Shown here one piece after another: positions 1 through 11,490 of a DNA stretch of 64,000 bases. How positions within the stretch are numbered: the stretch's first letter is position 1; the number at the start of each line of letters is the position of its first letter. A program made the position numbers and the translations under genes. Source of the stretch: Stenogyne calaminthoides (taxonomy: Eukaryota; Streptophyta; Magnoliopsida; Lamiales; Lamiaceae); assembly GCA_037126765.1 (NCBI GenBank), contig JBBCBC010000031.1, forward strand, positions 7,883,638 to 7,947,637, given 5' to 3'. The notes under the pieces are model-generated. The model saw only the letters and a program-made list of their open reading frames with translations. It was not told the DNA's origin and did no database searches.

Positions 1-1
1 A

Positions 2-773
2 ATAACTACTGAGCAGAAGAGGCCCATTGTGGTGAAATATGGCCTTAACCACGTAACCTCTCTCATTGAACAGGTATTCACTTTTGTCCAGTAGCAACTA
101 TTAGCTTTAAGACTGTTACTTTTCGATGAAACCAACTAATACCTTTCAGTAAAACAACTAATACCATTTGAAAAACACTTGAATTGCACGGTGCAGCTGT
201 GGTGCATTTAAGTATTTGTCTAGTTTTTCAAATACACTAAATTTGTCAAACCTCCATTTGCAGAAAAAGGCTCAGTTGGTTGTGATTGCTCATGATGTGG
301 ATCCGATTGAGTTGGTTGTGTGGCTCCCTGCTCTATGCAGGAAAATGGAGATCCCATACTGTATTGTGAAGGGCAGGGCTAGATTGGGAACTGTAAGTCC
401 CTTTCATTAAAATTGTCTTTATAATCATTTTCATTCAAAATGTAATAATACTCTTTTGTTTTTGCAGATTGTTCACAAGAAGACCGCCTCTGTTTTGTGC
501 TTGACGTCTGTGAAGAATGAAGACAAGATGGAGTTCAGCAAGATGCTCGAGGCTATCAAGGTAGAATTACTATAAACAAGACCAGTTCCTTATTTTCGAT
601 TATGAGGGGATACATTTTTATAATCATGCTACTTATTATTATAGGCCAATTTCAACGACAAGTTCAATGAGACGAGGAACAAGTGGGGTGGTGGTGTTAT
701 GGGGTCGAAGTCGCAGGCAAAGACTAAGGCTAAAGAGAAGGTTCAAGCTGCACAAAGGAGTATATTAGAATGA
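2..773 (+). CDS. RPL7A: 60S ribosomal protein L7a (eL8), 3' part, four exons
   Basis: Structural protein of the large cytosolic ribosomal subunit. Four exons join in frame at GT-AG introns: 2-73, 264-392, 468-560 and 645-773; the 5' end lies outside the window. The translation carries the L7Ae/eL8 RNA-binding core, including PIVVKYGLNHVTSLIEQ, QLVVIAHDVDPIELVVWLP and KGRARLGTIVHKKTAS, followed by KNEDKMEFSKMLEAIK and the basic tail WGGGVMGSKSQAKTKAKEK. The family identification is secure. The last residues are odd: plant L7a usually ends near AKEAAQRMT, while this one reads KVQAAQRSILE and then stops, as if about four codons were lost and the final residues changed. It could be an expressed divergent paralogue or an ageing copy. 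No frameshift or nonsense codon is visible in the part seen. Confidence 0.93.
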
Positions 774-1676
774 TATGACTTTTAATTTTCTATTGTTTTG
801 CCAAATAGACATGAATTTTGTTTTTATGATCGAGAGTTGGTTTTTTCTCTTAGATCTTAAATAATCCATCATATTGCTATAGTGAAAGCCCCACAAATTG
901 TTGATCTAAAACTTACAAGTCAAAGGTTTCACTTATAAAGAGTGTGAACTTCCAACAATATTATTGAAATAAATAAATGTATCATTTTTCAAGTGAAAAC
1001 AGTAGTTTTTCATCTAAAAAGAAATGGTTTAGGAATTTATCATATTAGTGTTTCACTTGTGACGTAGCATTTTTACTTGAAATATAGAACCACTTTAATT
1101 GTAAAGGATTAATTTATTTAATATTACTTGAGGTAATTATATATAGGGTGCTACTAAAATTTAACATTACTTAACGCACTAAAAAATAATAGAATATTTG
1201 TAAGCATAATTAAGATACGAGGAGATTGGAAACACAATTTTATCATCTTTATATCTAAACTATGGCAAAATTTTGTAAGATACCCTCACAGTGATACGGT
1301 TCACAAAATAGCATAAATTAACACAATAACACTCATCTAATTTTTTTAATTACTGTTCAAGTGCATTCTCAAATTATATTTTATTTCACCGTGAAATGAT
1401 CTCACGCAAGACCTACTCATTAATTATTTATTAATATACCATCTAACAAATAATATTTATCTATTAGTTTACCTATTTATACTAATTATATATAACTAAT
1501 CATAGGAAGTTAATTAACAACAATATTAATATATGTAAGTCTCACATGCAATTGGTGCATGGATCTAAAATTCGTGCGCTCGCCCCAACTCTAATCAGTT
1601 GTATATTATTCGGATCCTATCAATTTTAAATCCGCTTCATTCATTTCCTTTTGTGTTCATTATTCTTCGTTCTCCA

Positions 1677-1784
1677 TTTGTTTCTTACAAACGCTCTGAG
1701 CTTTTCCCCTTTCAACCATCACACAAATCAGCTATCGGCAATCCAGATTTGTTTCTTACAAACGCTCTGAGCTTTTCCCCTTTC
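1677..1784. repeat. 37-bp direct repeat at 71-bp spacing
   Basis: The segment beginning TTTGTTTCTTACAAACGCTC occurs at 1677-1713 and again at 1748-1784. The copies are essentially identical over about 37 bases, which suggests a recent local duplication. No function is inferred. Confidence 0.85.
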
Positions 1785-1929
1785 CTTTTTTCGTACTCTT
1801 CTCCGTTTTTGGAATCTTGATAATTTTTACAAATCAATTTTTGTATATAGTGGTGATTGATTTCACACTTAAAATTAAAATGTAATTAGACATTTACATT
1901 ATTCCAACAAAAAATATAATAAAAGTAGA

Positions 1930-2059
1930 GATAATCTCATGGTGAGATGAAACATAATTTGAGGATAATGCTTTAATACTTTGAAAATGATGAATGTTAA
2001 CTTGTGTTAATTTGTGAATTCGATTTTACTATTAAGATCGTCTTACATAGATTTTTGCC
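1930..2059. repeat. Dispersed ~130-bp repeat (TGAGAC family), member 1
   Basis: It shares an ordered set of motifs with 3929-4064 and 12854-12986: a TGAGA-rich start, AACATAATTTGAG, CTTTAA.AC, GATGAATGTTAA, then an inverted TGAGAC-type end followed by TTTTTGCC. The ends are roughly inverted, as in a decayed MITE, but clean target duplications were not found. Confidence 0.55.
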
Positions 2060-2227
2060 TACTTTAAATAATTTTAAAAGATAAAAGATTTATTTGTACC
2101 AATAAGGTCATACTTGTTCAATTTGAAAAAAAATATATTAAAAAGCTAATTTACACTAAAAGGTACATTAAGGACTTATTTACACCTAAGGCAATACGTT
2201 AGGGTGTACCTTATTCCTTTTAATTCG

Positions 2228-3315
2228 AAAAGATTTGCCTTAATCTAATTTGCCATAATTAAGAGATCGACGTGGCACATAACATGAGTATAAAATAGGA
2301 AATCTTTTCAAAAGATTTTAATAACTAACTGAAAATCTAGGTTACGATCCTTAATTATATGCAAATATGAAATACTTACATCTAGTTTTTCGGGAGCGGA
2401 AAAATAGATTTGTGCCCTTAAAGTATTACCTAAAATTCAAGTAAGCCATTAAAATATTATTTGATGTATTTATAATCTTCAAATATTATTTTAGGTTCAA
2501 TCAAACCCCCTATATTTTCCTTTTTTAAGATAAACTATTTATATTTTTTAAATTAAATAATTTTACACTTACATTAATCCAATAAAAATATAATAAAAGT
2601 TGTATGACGTGCAACAATGCAAGTGAATTAAGCAAAACTTAAAATAGACAAATGAATATCATATCATAATTTCAATTTTTTTTATTGAAAACATACAAAA
2701 AATTTCAAGAAACATATTCATTAATAAATAAAACACTAAAAAAAAAGCCTAATTCTGTTGGCTAACAATTAATAAGATAATTGCCATTACTTTGTATTAA
2801 TAGAAATGAATTGTTATTTAGTTTTATGGAAATAATGGATGTTAATTTGTCTATTCAGTTTCACTATAAGAGATCACACAAATTTTTGCCTAATTTAAAT
2901 AGTTTTAAAAGGATAAAGGGTTTATTTGTACCAATAAAATATAATAAGGTCATGTTTGTTCAATTTGAAAATAAAAAAACTTAAAGAGTTAATTTACAAT
3001 AAAAAGTGGAGTACATTTTTTCGACAGGATACACTAAAAAGTACATTAAGTACTTAATTACACCCACTGCAATACTTTAGGGTGTGCCTTATTCCTTTTT
3101 CGAAAAAAATACATCTAATACACCAAAATTAGATTAGATTATCATATCATATTAGATTAGATAAGATATCATATATTGTTACAAGATACGGCTCCCTACA
3201 TACCTATAAATACAGTCTCACACACATGTATTACGTATAGTTCTACATTATTAATTTCTTTTCACCCAAGGCTTTTCGATAATTTAATTTTCTCGAAAAT
3301 TGTTGAATTTCACGT
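2228..3315 (+). repeat. Segmental duplication, copy 1: upstream region of the PLATZ gene
   Basis: This 1.1-kb block is collinear with 12391-13372. Long stretches match almost exactly, for example around 2241-2345 versus 12404-12510 and the last ~170 bases before each ATG. It contains the promoter and leader of the PLATZ gene. Because the homology continues into the coding exons, this is a duplication of a gene with its 5' flank, not a retrocopy. Confidence 0.9.
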
Positions 3316-5439
3316 ATGGCGATTGATAGGCAGTGCTTGAAAAAATGGTTAAGTCTTAGTTTCTACAAAGAAAAGTGCAAAAAACATTCGGCGCAACACA
3401 AGACTGTATATTGTGGAGTTTGCATGAAAGAACCGGTTTGTAGAGTATGTTGGAGGAAGGAGGAAAGAAAACACAGAGATCATCACCCTATTTTGCACGT
3501 AAGTAATTAATCTTATCATTTTCAAATCTTGATAATCTTGGTAATTGGTGTTTTTATTTACTAGTCACGTTATAATGATTATAAAAATATCATTATGAAA
3601 TTAATCTCATTATCTTCAAATCTTGATAATCTTGTAATCGGTGTTTTTATTTACTAATCACATTTTAATGTTGATAAAAATATCATTGTGAAATTAATCT
3701 CATTATCTTCAAATCTTGATAATCTTGTAATGGTGTTTTGTTTACTAGTCATAATGTTGATAAAAATGTCACTGTGAAATTATATCTCATCATGTAAAAT
3801 CTTGATAATCTTGTAATTGGTGTTTTATTTACTAGTCACTTTTTTAATGTTGATAAAAATGTGCAAGTACTGACTTGTATAATTTATTTACTACCAATTA
3901 AGATATTTATATCTAAAATGAGGCACACTTGCGTGAGACATTCTCACGATGAGACGGAACATAATTTGGGCATTGTCGCTTTAACACTGTAGAATGATTG
4001 ATGTTGATTTGTGTTAAATTGTATCCCGTCTCATGTATGAGACAGTCTCATATGAATTTTTGTCATCTAGAATTTATTAAAGAGTGGGGTCTTATGTGAG
4101 ACAATCATTTACTATATTATATGAAACTGTCTCATACAAGACTTTCTCTTTGATGTATATATTACTATTGTTGGTGCTGGGATAAAAAAAATAAAAAAAT
4201 AGAACGGCTATAAAAATTTGATAATTTTGATTTGTGGTTTTCTTTGATTGAAGATTAGGGTTTTGAAATTGAAGTTATAATCATGGTAAAGGAATAAATG
4301 TTTTTGTTTTACAAATGGGTAAATGGAAACAGATTTCGCTTTCTATTAAGATTAGGGTTTTAAAATTGAAGTTATAATCATTGTGCTTGTATCGTTATCG
4401 TGGTGACAAGATAATAATACAAAATTTTCGTGTCAATTCGTGAAACTCGAAAAAAATAATTTGATTATACGTGCGACTTGATATTTTATAGTTTAATTGA
4501 AGGTTTTTGTTTTTTTTTTACCGTGTCATACTATGTAGCATGTCTTAATGTATAATATTATAACATGAATTTTATCTTTAAAAATATTTTTTTCTATTGT
4601 GTCATATTATGTTCTTGTCGTGGTACTAGCTAGTAGCACAAATTATGAGCGTGTTATATTCATATTTAGTCTTATCGTGTCAACCCTAATAATATGAGTG
4701 AAATTTATTTTTCTAAAATATTATGTAATTTTATATACTATTGACTAAAAAAAAGGTGATATTTTTAATTATTATAACTACAAATTATGAAGTTGGCTGA
4801 AACCCTAAAAGTTTATTGGGTCATATGAGAATGTTTTTTCTAGATTTAGATAATAAAATTATTCTTATTTATATTTCTCGTAAATGTTTCTTATTGTGTT
4901 TTTGAATAGGTTTGCATTGCATCTGGGAGGGCTAGCATTAAAAAGGAAGAGATGAGGAGGTTAATGGATATATCAAAAATTCAAGAGTATGCAATTAATA
5001 AAGGGAAAGTTTTGTACCTTAATCCAATTTCAGAAATTACCAGCTGTGGGACTAAGAAGCCACGTGTCCAAGCCAAATGCCAAACATGCGCCGCCCACTT
5101 GATTGATGAATGCTTCCACTTCTGCTCTATTGCGTGCGAGGTACGTATAATAATATTTGTGTTATTTTCACTTTTTTATTTTTATTTCCTCTTTTTAAAA
5201 TAAAAAACACTTGCATTGTTGATATATAATTATAAAACACTAACTAAGTAACACTTTTATGTGACTAGCTAAAACACATTGAAATATCAGAAGTCGAGAA
5301 CACGGAATTGACCACTAACCAGAGCATGGAAATGTTGGAAGACGACACTAAAAAAAGAAAGATGGACGAGGAATCATGCAACGTCTCATTTCGCAAGAGA
5401 AGTAGAAAAGGAGTCCCTCAAAGAGCACCACTCAAGTGA
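3316..5439 (+). CDS. PLATZ-family zinc-dependent DNA-binding protein, three exons
   Basis: Plant AT-rich sequence- and zinc-binding (PLATZ) protein; the family acts in the nucleus, usually as transcriptional repressors binding A/T-rich DNA. Exons 3316-3498, 4910-5140 and 5269-5439 join in phase 0 at GT-AG sites to give 194 residues. The first zinc cluster lies in exon 1 (C21, H24, H28, C33, C36, C42, C45, then H53/H56/H57/H61). The second is C118-x2-C121-x11-C133-x3-C137 in exon 2, matching the family spacing. Exon 3 ends RKGVPQRAPLK, the typical PLATZ C-terminal box. The start ATG gives MAIDRQCLKKWL, aligning with the usual WL start of the domain. The frame is open throughout, so this is the potentially functional member of the local pair. 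Intron 1 contains a minisatellite. Which PLATZ subclass it belongs to cannot be told here. Confidence 0.92.
3504..3863 (+). repeat. Minisatellite in PLATZ intron 1, unit ~90-100 bp
   Basis: About four diverged tandem units lie inside the first intron. Each contains TTCAAATCTTGATAATCTTG, GGTGTTTTTATTTACTA and TGATAAAAATATCATTGTG. Fewer units remain in the paralogous intron at 13560-13800. Confidence 0.85.
3929..4064. repeat. Dispersed ~135-bp repeat (TGAGAC family), member 2
   Basis: This is the best-preserved member. It begins GCGTGAGACATTCTCACGAT and ends with CCCGTCTCATGTATGAGACA before TTTTTGTC, giving imperfect inverted ends of a MITE-like unit. It lies in PLATZ intron 1. Confidence 0.6.
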
Positions 5440-6402
5440 CCATTATTTTGTTTAAATTCATTCTGATTTTGATGGGATCAAGACCAGCTGACCAAAGTTT
5501 GAAGATGCTCGTCGTCGTGTTTTTTTCCTTAAAGCGCCACCTATCTTTTGAGAGAGAAACTCTATTGTTTGATAGACTAGCGAAACTCCATAGGGATGAT
5601 GTATGGATCGGGGGTTGTCCCGACTTCCTAGCGGATTTGCTTTTCTCAGATATGAATAAGGATTACTTCCACCTTTCGAAGTAGTTCTTTATTTTAGAGG
5701 AGTAACCCTTTTTCCCTTCGCTAGGGGTTTTTGCCCAAAGGGGGTTTTACCCTAGCAAGGTTTTAGTGGGCCTCCGACCTCCCAACCTTTATGTGTACTT
5801 ATGGCTTTAGATTTTTTTTTTTTTTTTTTAGGTCTTTGCTTATTTGTCATTCTCGATTTTTGGCTAATTACTTTGTCATTCACTAAAACTAATTTTTAGT
5901 TAATCAATTTTCTGCAACTATTTTAGGATAATTACCCTTTTTTCGGGCCTGGAATCAGTATTTGAAAAGTCAATACGTATTTTGATTTAAGAGTAATTAG
6001 TTGTTACTACCTCCATCTTGTTTTTAATTGCTCAAAGCAAAATGACATGAATTTTAATTGGAGATAAATAAAATTGTTGAAGGCTCCGACAACCACATAG
6101 ATTTAAATTAAGCCCGTAACATGTATGTTCAGAATGTTACACCATTGAAACCACACACAAACATATCTGAGATAATTTACATCTGAAAAAGCATTGTTCA
6201 TTATGACTATTAATTGTTAATACAATGAAACACGAGATTGAAATACTAATTTACACTTTAGGAGAATAGGAAATATATATACTACTCATTGCAATTTAGT
6301 CCAAGTACGAGTCACACACGTGTATGGGTCACAAGTACAAGTAACACACGTGTATGGGGGAAGGGAATACACGTGTACAATAATTTTTAACTTTTAAAAC
6401 AT
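5440..6402. other. Downstream of PLATZ: retroelement-like fragment and AT-rich DNA
   Basis: At about 5470-5690 an open stretch reads RDDVWIGGCPDFLADLLFSD, and at 5700-5800 a GT-rich segment (GGGTTTTTGCCC, GGTTTTACCCTAGCAAGG, GGGCCTCC) resembles the sequence often found near the 3' end of plant retroelement coding regions. The family is uncertain. The remainder up to 6402 is AT-rich with no gene seen. Confidence 0.35.
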
Positions 6403-7559
6403 TGTTGATCAGTAAATCAGGATTTCCTGAGTTAAGTCCTGAATAAGCACAAATCACCCTGGTTAAAGTCTACTGATACAATAACCCTGAGCTATCTTAC
6501 AGTCCTTCAAATTAGCTCAACTAATCCTAAGTGCTAACTATCCTGAGTAGCTTTGCACAGATAACTATCTTACTGAATACTCAGAAGAGTTGTTAAGTTT
6601 GGTAGCTATCTATACTAGCTAACTAAGGTGCTGAAAGTGTAGGCCCTAAGTTTATACTTGTTTTATCTTGCTGAAAATACATTTTCCTTTATCAAAACTG
6701 TGGTTAAGGTTGTGACCAGTTAAACTCAGTGGATTGATTCCAACTGAATCAGAAAACCTTTATAAGCTTTTAGTGAAATATGCAAACAAGCAAATGCAGT
6801 ACAAAAAGCAAATAACGTAGAAACGTATAGTGGTTCAGAGACTCAAGCTCCTACGTCCACTCTCCCTGATCTTCAGGAAAATTCCTTAACCCTTCAGGAA
6901 TCTGCTTGGTTTAGAGTGCCAAGGTACACTGACCAAATCACCTCTCAAAGGAAATCTGATCCCTAGGATCTACTTCCTGAGTCCTAGTACTCAGAACTAC
7001 TACTCTCTCAAGCTTTCAGACTGAACAACGCAGCTTACTATCTCTTACAACTCTCTCAAATTCTAAACAACAACTACTCAAACTACCTAACTCTTAGGGT
7101 TTGGGTGGTTTCCAACTAGGGTTGAGATATCCTTTACAATAATACCAAATGGAAAGGCTAGGATATTTCTACTAAGCTTTAGATCTTAAACAAATGCTAA
7201 GCTTAGTATGTGAACTCTCTTCAATGTGAAACACTTGGGAAATCTTTAGGGTTTCGAGTGCTTCAAAAACAAACTTGATAATTATGAGCTCTGGAGTTGC
7301 TTGATTTCCCGTAACCTTGCGTGTGTACAAGCCCTTCAGTTTTTATAGGCAACTCTAAGAGCCACTCTTGAAAAACTATCTGTTGAAGGAGATAGCTTCA
7401 AGGGTTTCTTCTATTGGTTAGTGATAAACGGCTACATTAGGGTTTGAACGCGCCCTTGCATGGTTTGGGTAATGAACGACCAAACGACCTATCACTTGCT
7501 TCAGAGAGTCGGTTATCGGTCCGACATTTCCTCGAAACGTCGCTTTTCGATGTCGATAG

Positions 7560-9392
7560 TGTTGGGATTATACTGGAAAGTATGCTTTTACTTTGTATAA
7601 TCAAAACTGAATTTCAGACTTATTTACTGAAACAAATTGTTTATCACTGATGCTTTAAATATCATCGAATGTTACATATATTTATTGCATAAATGTTCAA
7701 TAAATAGTATGTGTTACATTGTAGTTAATTTAGTGATACCGATCACATAAGATTAAATTAATGATCCCTTTGTAACCAAAAAGTACACCATTCACGACCT
7801 AGATGGAAATGAACAATCCATTATGAAAGGTTGAAGTGTAAGGCTCGACATTGGCTTGTCTTGACCAAGAGATTACACTAGTGCATGTTTAGTGCCTTTG
7901 AAGAGGACCTACTGAGAGGACAAATTCTTTGAATCCCAACCGGAAGAATTAGACCTTAGTGGTTCGTTATTTCTTAATCTTCGTACCTTAAATAGGATCG
8001 CGTGTGGTTGGTAATTATTGCTTTGACTTATTACATGTAGAGAATCAACGAGATTCAATACTTTATATCTTGGGCAATATTATTGGTCACATGCGATTGC
8101 TAAGATTTAATACGGAGAATCGTGTGCAAGTACGCTTGTTTGATTTGCCCCCTTGGGAGGTTCATAATTTTATCATACCAAATCTTGCAAGTGGAACTAG
8201 TTTCCGGTATGGATAATAATGTTGAACCTTTCCTTAACCAAGGACAAAAGATATTAATTAATGGAAAGTTATTTCAGTGGCTTGAATTAATTAATGGGCT
8301 AGATAATCTTAAACACGGGAAATAATAACCGGGTGCCATATTGACTGTAATATGGGTTAAGATGGATAGTGCAATATTAATTATGTAGTGGGATTAATTA
8401 ATATTTACGGGCTTGAATAATATTGTGGCTCAATATTGATAATTCAAGATCCATTGGAAGGTCCAATCTTAATTCTCCTAAAGGCCCCTCAAGTAGCCCA
8501 ACATAAAGTCCAATAACTGAAAAAGGTGTTTAAAAATAAAATAAATATTTGTTGCTCATTTTTCCTAATTATTCGAAAATCATAAATAAAAGAGGGAGAA
8601 AGATTTTCTTTGAATTTTGTTATGGAATGAAGATATGTATTCTTGGAATACAAGATTATCTCATTAAATTCAAGAAATCTCCCACTTGGTTATTTATGGT
8701 GAAATTTTCGAAAATCTTGAAAGAATAAGGGAAATAAAGATTTTCTTGAAAAGATATTATGGAAGATATGTATTTCTTGGAATACAAGAATATCTCATAA
8801 ATTCAAGAAGATCCAAATCTTGGAATCTTGATCCTTAATTTTTCGAAAATTCCCATAACAAGAGGAGTTGGGATTTTTATGAAATATTTTAATTATGGAG
8901 AAAAGAATATATGAGATATATTCAAGATTTCTTGGAGATCAAGAAAAGATTTTTTCCTCCCTATTCCATATGAAAAATCGGCCAACAACCTCTATAAATA
9001 GGGGATGAATGTTTCATTCCCAAGTACAATTCCATGTGCTGGAAAAATTAGTAAATCCACAAAGGTGGTGCAACAAATTTTTTATTTTCCCTTTTGTTAA
9101 TTGTTCGCGAGTTTCCTTCCACCAGATTGACTAGCAAGGACTAGGAAATACTTGGGAAGGCTTTTTGGTGTGTTTAATCGATGAGACCATTGCCACTCCA
9201 AGAGGTTAGTTCACGTAAACCCGTAGTAATTCCGCATGCGTAGGATTTATGTGAACTGTTTATATGCATGATTTGTTGTTGAATTATTATTTGAATTAAT
9301 ATAGGATTAATTCATGCTAGTAATAATTGTTAGAGTTAAATTTGTATTTAAATATTCATCCCGAATAGATCCGTGCAATTAATTCCCCAACA
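7560..9392 (+). mobile_element. Solo LTR, about 1.83 kb, probably copia-type
   Basis: The element starts TGTTGGGATTATAC and ends TTAATTCCCCAACA, a perfect TGTTGGG/CCCAACA terminal inversion. It contains no protein-coding domain. Near 8993 a TATAAATA box is followed by a short leader-like region, as expected of an LTR promoter. Flanking pentamers are GATAG on the left and AGTAG on the right, so a target duplication is at best decayed. No second LTR or internal region is adjacent, which fits recombination to a solo LTR. Confidence 0.65.
8993..9000 (+). promoter_or_regulatory. TATA box within the solo LTR
   Basis: TATAAATA lies 8 bases after CAACAACC and before GGGGATGAATG, roughly 390 bases from the LTR end. 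This is a normal place for the U3/R promoter of a long LTR. Activity is inferred only from position and motif. Confidence 0.4.
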
Positions 9393-10035
9393 AGTAGAGT
9401 ACGCTGTTGTTGCCTCTTCATTGGTCGAGATCTTTCTTTGAACAGAGACAAACAAATGGCTCTTTTTGGTCAACTACACTGAACTGATACATTCATTAAA
9501 GCCTACGAATGCATAACATTCTCTTTGTTTGTACTAAGATTGAACATAATACTATTTACCAAATAGTTGTTCAGGGTCTTTTGATTCAGTACAAAACTTC
9601 TTCAGGATCTTCGGTCTTCAGGTCTTCTGAATTCTTCAAGGTCATCAGGATCTTAATAATATACTGAGACCCTCAATATATTCTTCAGTGTTCAGTGATG
9701 TTTCAACATCCTAGCTATCCTGATCTATATCTGCTGACTATACATAGTGCAGATAATCCTGAAAAACACAACTATAGAAACCTGAGTCCTATCTACCAAG
9801 ATGTCCTGATACATGTCATATTCAGGGGTTTTGGGATCTAATCAAAATCTCTTATATTAAATTCATCTCCCAATAGCTAGAAACCTGAGTAATTATACAC
9901 TATCCTGATGTAGATTTCTTCATCATCCATGAAAAGTGTGATCAACAGTTATATCTGAAGTACCACCCCTTTTTATTATGTTTCCAACAAGGTAAAATTA
10001 ATGGGTTGCAATCAACATGTTCTTTCATCGATTGG

Positions 10036-10797
10036 TTATTCCTCTCCGGTCTGAATCTTACGAGGAAGTACATGTGTTTCCCAATGGATCTCTTTTAATT
10101 TGTAGCAGTGCTTTAAGCTTATGCAAGAAAGCATAGCATCGAAGCTTGCAGACCCCACCTTCCATCGTACTAGAACAGTGTCTTCGATTAAAAGAGATGT
10201 AAGGTTCTTGAAACTATCCTCTTCCATGTGCCACTCTGGTCCATCAAGATCACTGGATGTCAAGTCTGCATCAACATACCCTGCCAATTCAACACTTTTG
10301 CCTTAAAAAAAAATGCTCTTTCTGTAGTACCTCTCAAGTACTTAAAGATCCACTTTACTGCCTCCCAATGCTGCTTACCCGGATTACCCTTAAACCGGCT
10401 AACTACTTCCACCGCATGTGCAATATCTGGTCTTGTACACACCATAGCATACATCAAACTGCCAATTGCTGAAGCGTATGGAGTGTTTTGCATGTAGGTT
10501 CGCTCCTCTTTGCTACTAGGTGAGTCCTTGTTGGATAGCTTGAACTGACTTCCCAACGGGACAAGAACTGGCTTTGCATCTTCCATTCTAAATCTCATCA
10601 AGACCTTCTTTATGTATTCAGCCTGTGACAGATACAACTTTCCTGCCACCTTATCACGATCGATTCGCAAACCCAAGATTTGCTTGGCCTCTCCAAGGTC
10701 CTTCGTTGTAAACCTATCAGACAACTACTTCTTCAACTTGCTCACTTCTCGTACACTAGAGCCTGCTATCAACATGTCATCAACATATATATGAGGA
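10036..10797 (-). pseudogene. Ty1/copia reverse transcriptase-RNase H fragment, broken
   Basis: Reading the minus strand from 10797, IYVDDMLIAGSSVREVSKLKK holds the YVDD catalytic box of copia reverse transcriptase. An in-frame stop follows, then LSDRFTTKDLGEAKQILGL, YASAIGSLMYAMVCTRPDIA and WEAVKWIFKYLRGT, all characteristic of the copia RT C-terminal region. A frameshift near 10290 moves the RNase H start (GYVDADL) to another frame, after which similarity is lost. The piece is truncated at both ends and cannot encode a working polymerase. Confidence 0.9.
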
Positions 10798-11302
10798 GAA
10801 CCGTCTCACTCGGTATTTAAAGAAGCCGGCGAACCAAGAGGCTCGGAACGAGCGACCAGACGATCGCAAGAAGAAGCGGAAGACGGAAGAAGTTTCGGAC
10901 AATGAGATGGAGGAGTTCCATCGGCAATTGGATCTACCAAAGAAAGGTGCCCCTACTACAGATAAAGGTCGAGCGGGGCAAGAAATAAATATGGTGCGCC
11001 CAGCTAACGGGCCAGTTGGGGGTTGCTACCAGGAACCCACTTTATCGAACAGATGCAAGAAAATGGAATTGCGCGCCATGCAAGGAATCATATGATCAAA
11101 GTAAGTCACTGATACGGATGATAGGGACCATAACATCCGAGTAAACGTGTAGTAGATGAACAATGTTCGTCTTCCATTGACATCTTTGATGGCGAACAAA
11201 ACGTTATTATGAATGTTCATCCTATTAGGGAATTATATACAAATAAATTAATTTTCCACCTCTCTACAAGCTTGAGCTTTTAGATAAGGCGGAATTCTTT
11301 CA
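10798..11302 (+). mobile_element. Retroelement fragments ending in an LTR terminus
   Basis: The GC-richer segment 10800-11090 is unlike its surroundings and probably retroelement-derived, but no protein domain was recognised with confidence. The last part ends with TTCTTTCA immediately before a tRNA-Met-type primer site, so 11302 is the likely right end of a copia LTR whose left end was not found. Confidence 0.4.
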
Positions 11303-11314
11303 TGGTATCAGAGC
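11303..11314 (+). promoter_or_regulatory. Primer-binding site of a copia-type retroelement
   Basis: TGGTATCAGAGC is complementary to the 3' end of initiator tRNA-Met, the usual primer of plant Ty1/copia elements. It directly follows a putative LTR end in CA. The leader beyond it is interrupted by an insertion at 11327-12287 and resumes as TCCCTCGTCCTGAGTTC. Confidence 0.75.
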
Positions 11315-11490
11315 CTCCAGGCTCACGCCCAAGGGCGGAACCAAGATCTTAGGGTCAGGGGGCCAATAAAAACAGAGGGAGTTAGGATTGCACGTTGAAC
11401 CGAGAATTTACGTCACTAAAAAGTTATAATTAAATTTATGCTCAAATACCTTAAATAAACCCTAGAATTATAATAATGTGATATTGAAAA

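Larger units (their letters stand above)
774..2227. other. AT-rich intergenic DNA downstream of RPL7A
   Basis: No coding region is supported here. The first 100-200 bases are presumably the 3' UTR of the L7a gene. The rest is low-complexity AT-rich sequence with one member of a dispersed repeat (1930-2059), a short direct repeat (1677-1784), and a diverged copy at 2050-2220 of sequence that recurs at 2880-3090. Confidence 0.6.
6403..9947. mobile_element. LTR-like repeat split by a nested solo LTR
   Basis: The outer segments 6403-7559 and 9393-9947 look like halves of one element: the left end is TGTTGATCAG and the right end is GTGATCAACA, a TG...CA type terminal inversion. The block near 6820-7250 (AGTGGTTCAGAG, CCTACGTCCACTCT, GGGTTGAGATATCC, TGCTAAGCTTAG) recurs in diverged form at 18590-18960, so this is a repeat family. 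The five bases outside the two ends do not match, so the boundaries are tentative. Confidence 0.45.

Noticed and set aside
7555..9397. Perfect 5-bp target duplication for the 1.83-kb solo LTR
   Set aside because: The flanks are GATAG and AGTAG, sharing only the last three bases; reported as decayed or uncertain.
10121..10497. Plus-strand frames at 10121-10497 as genes
   Set aside because: They are antisense shadows of the copia reverse-transcriptase fragment on the minus strand.
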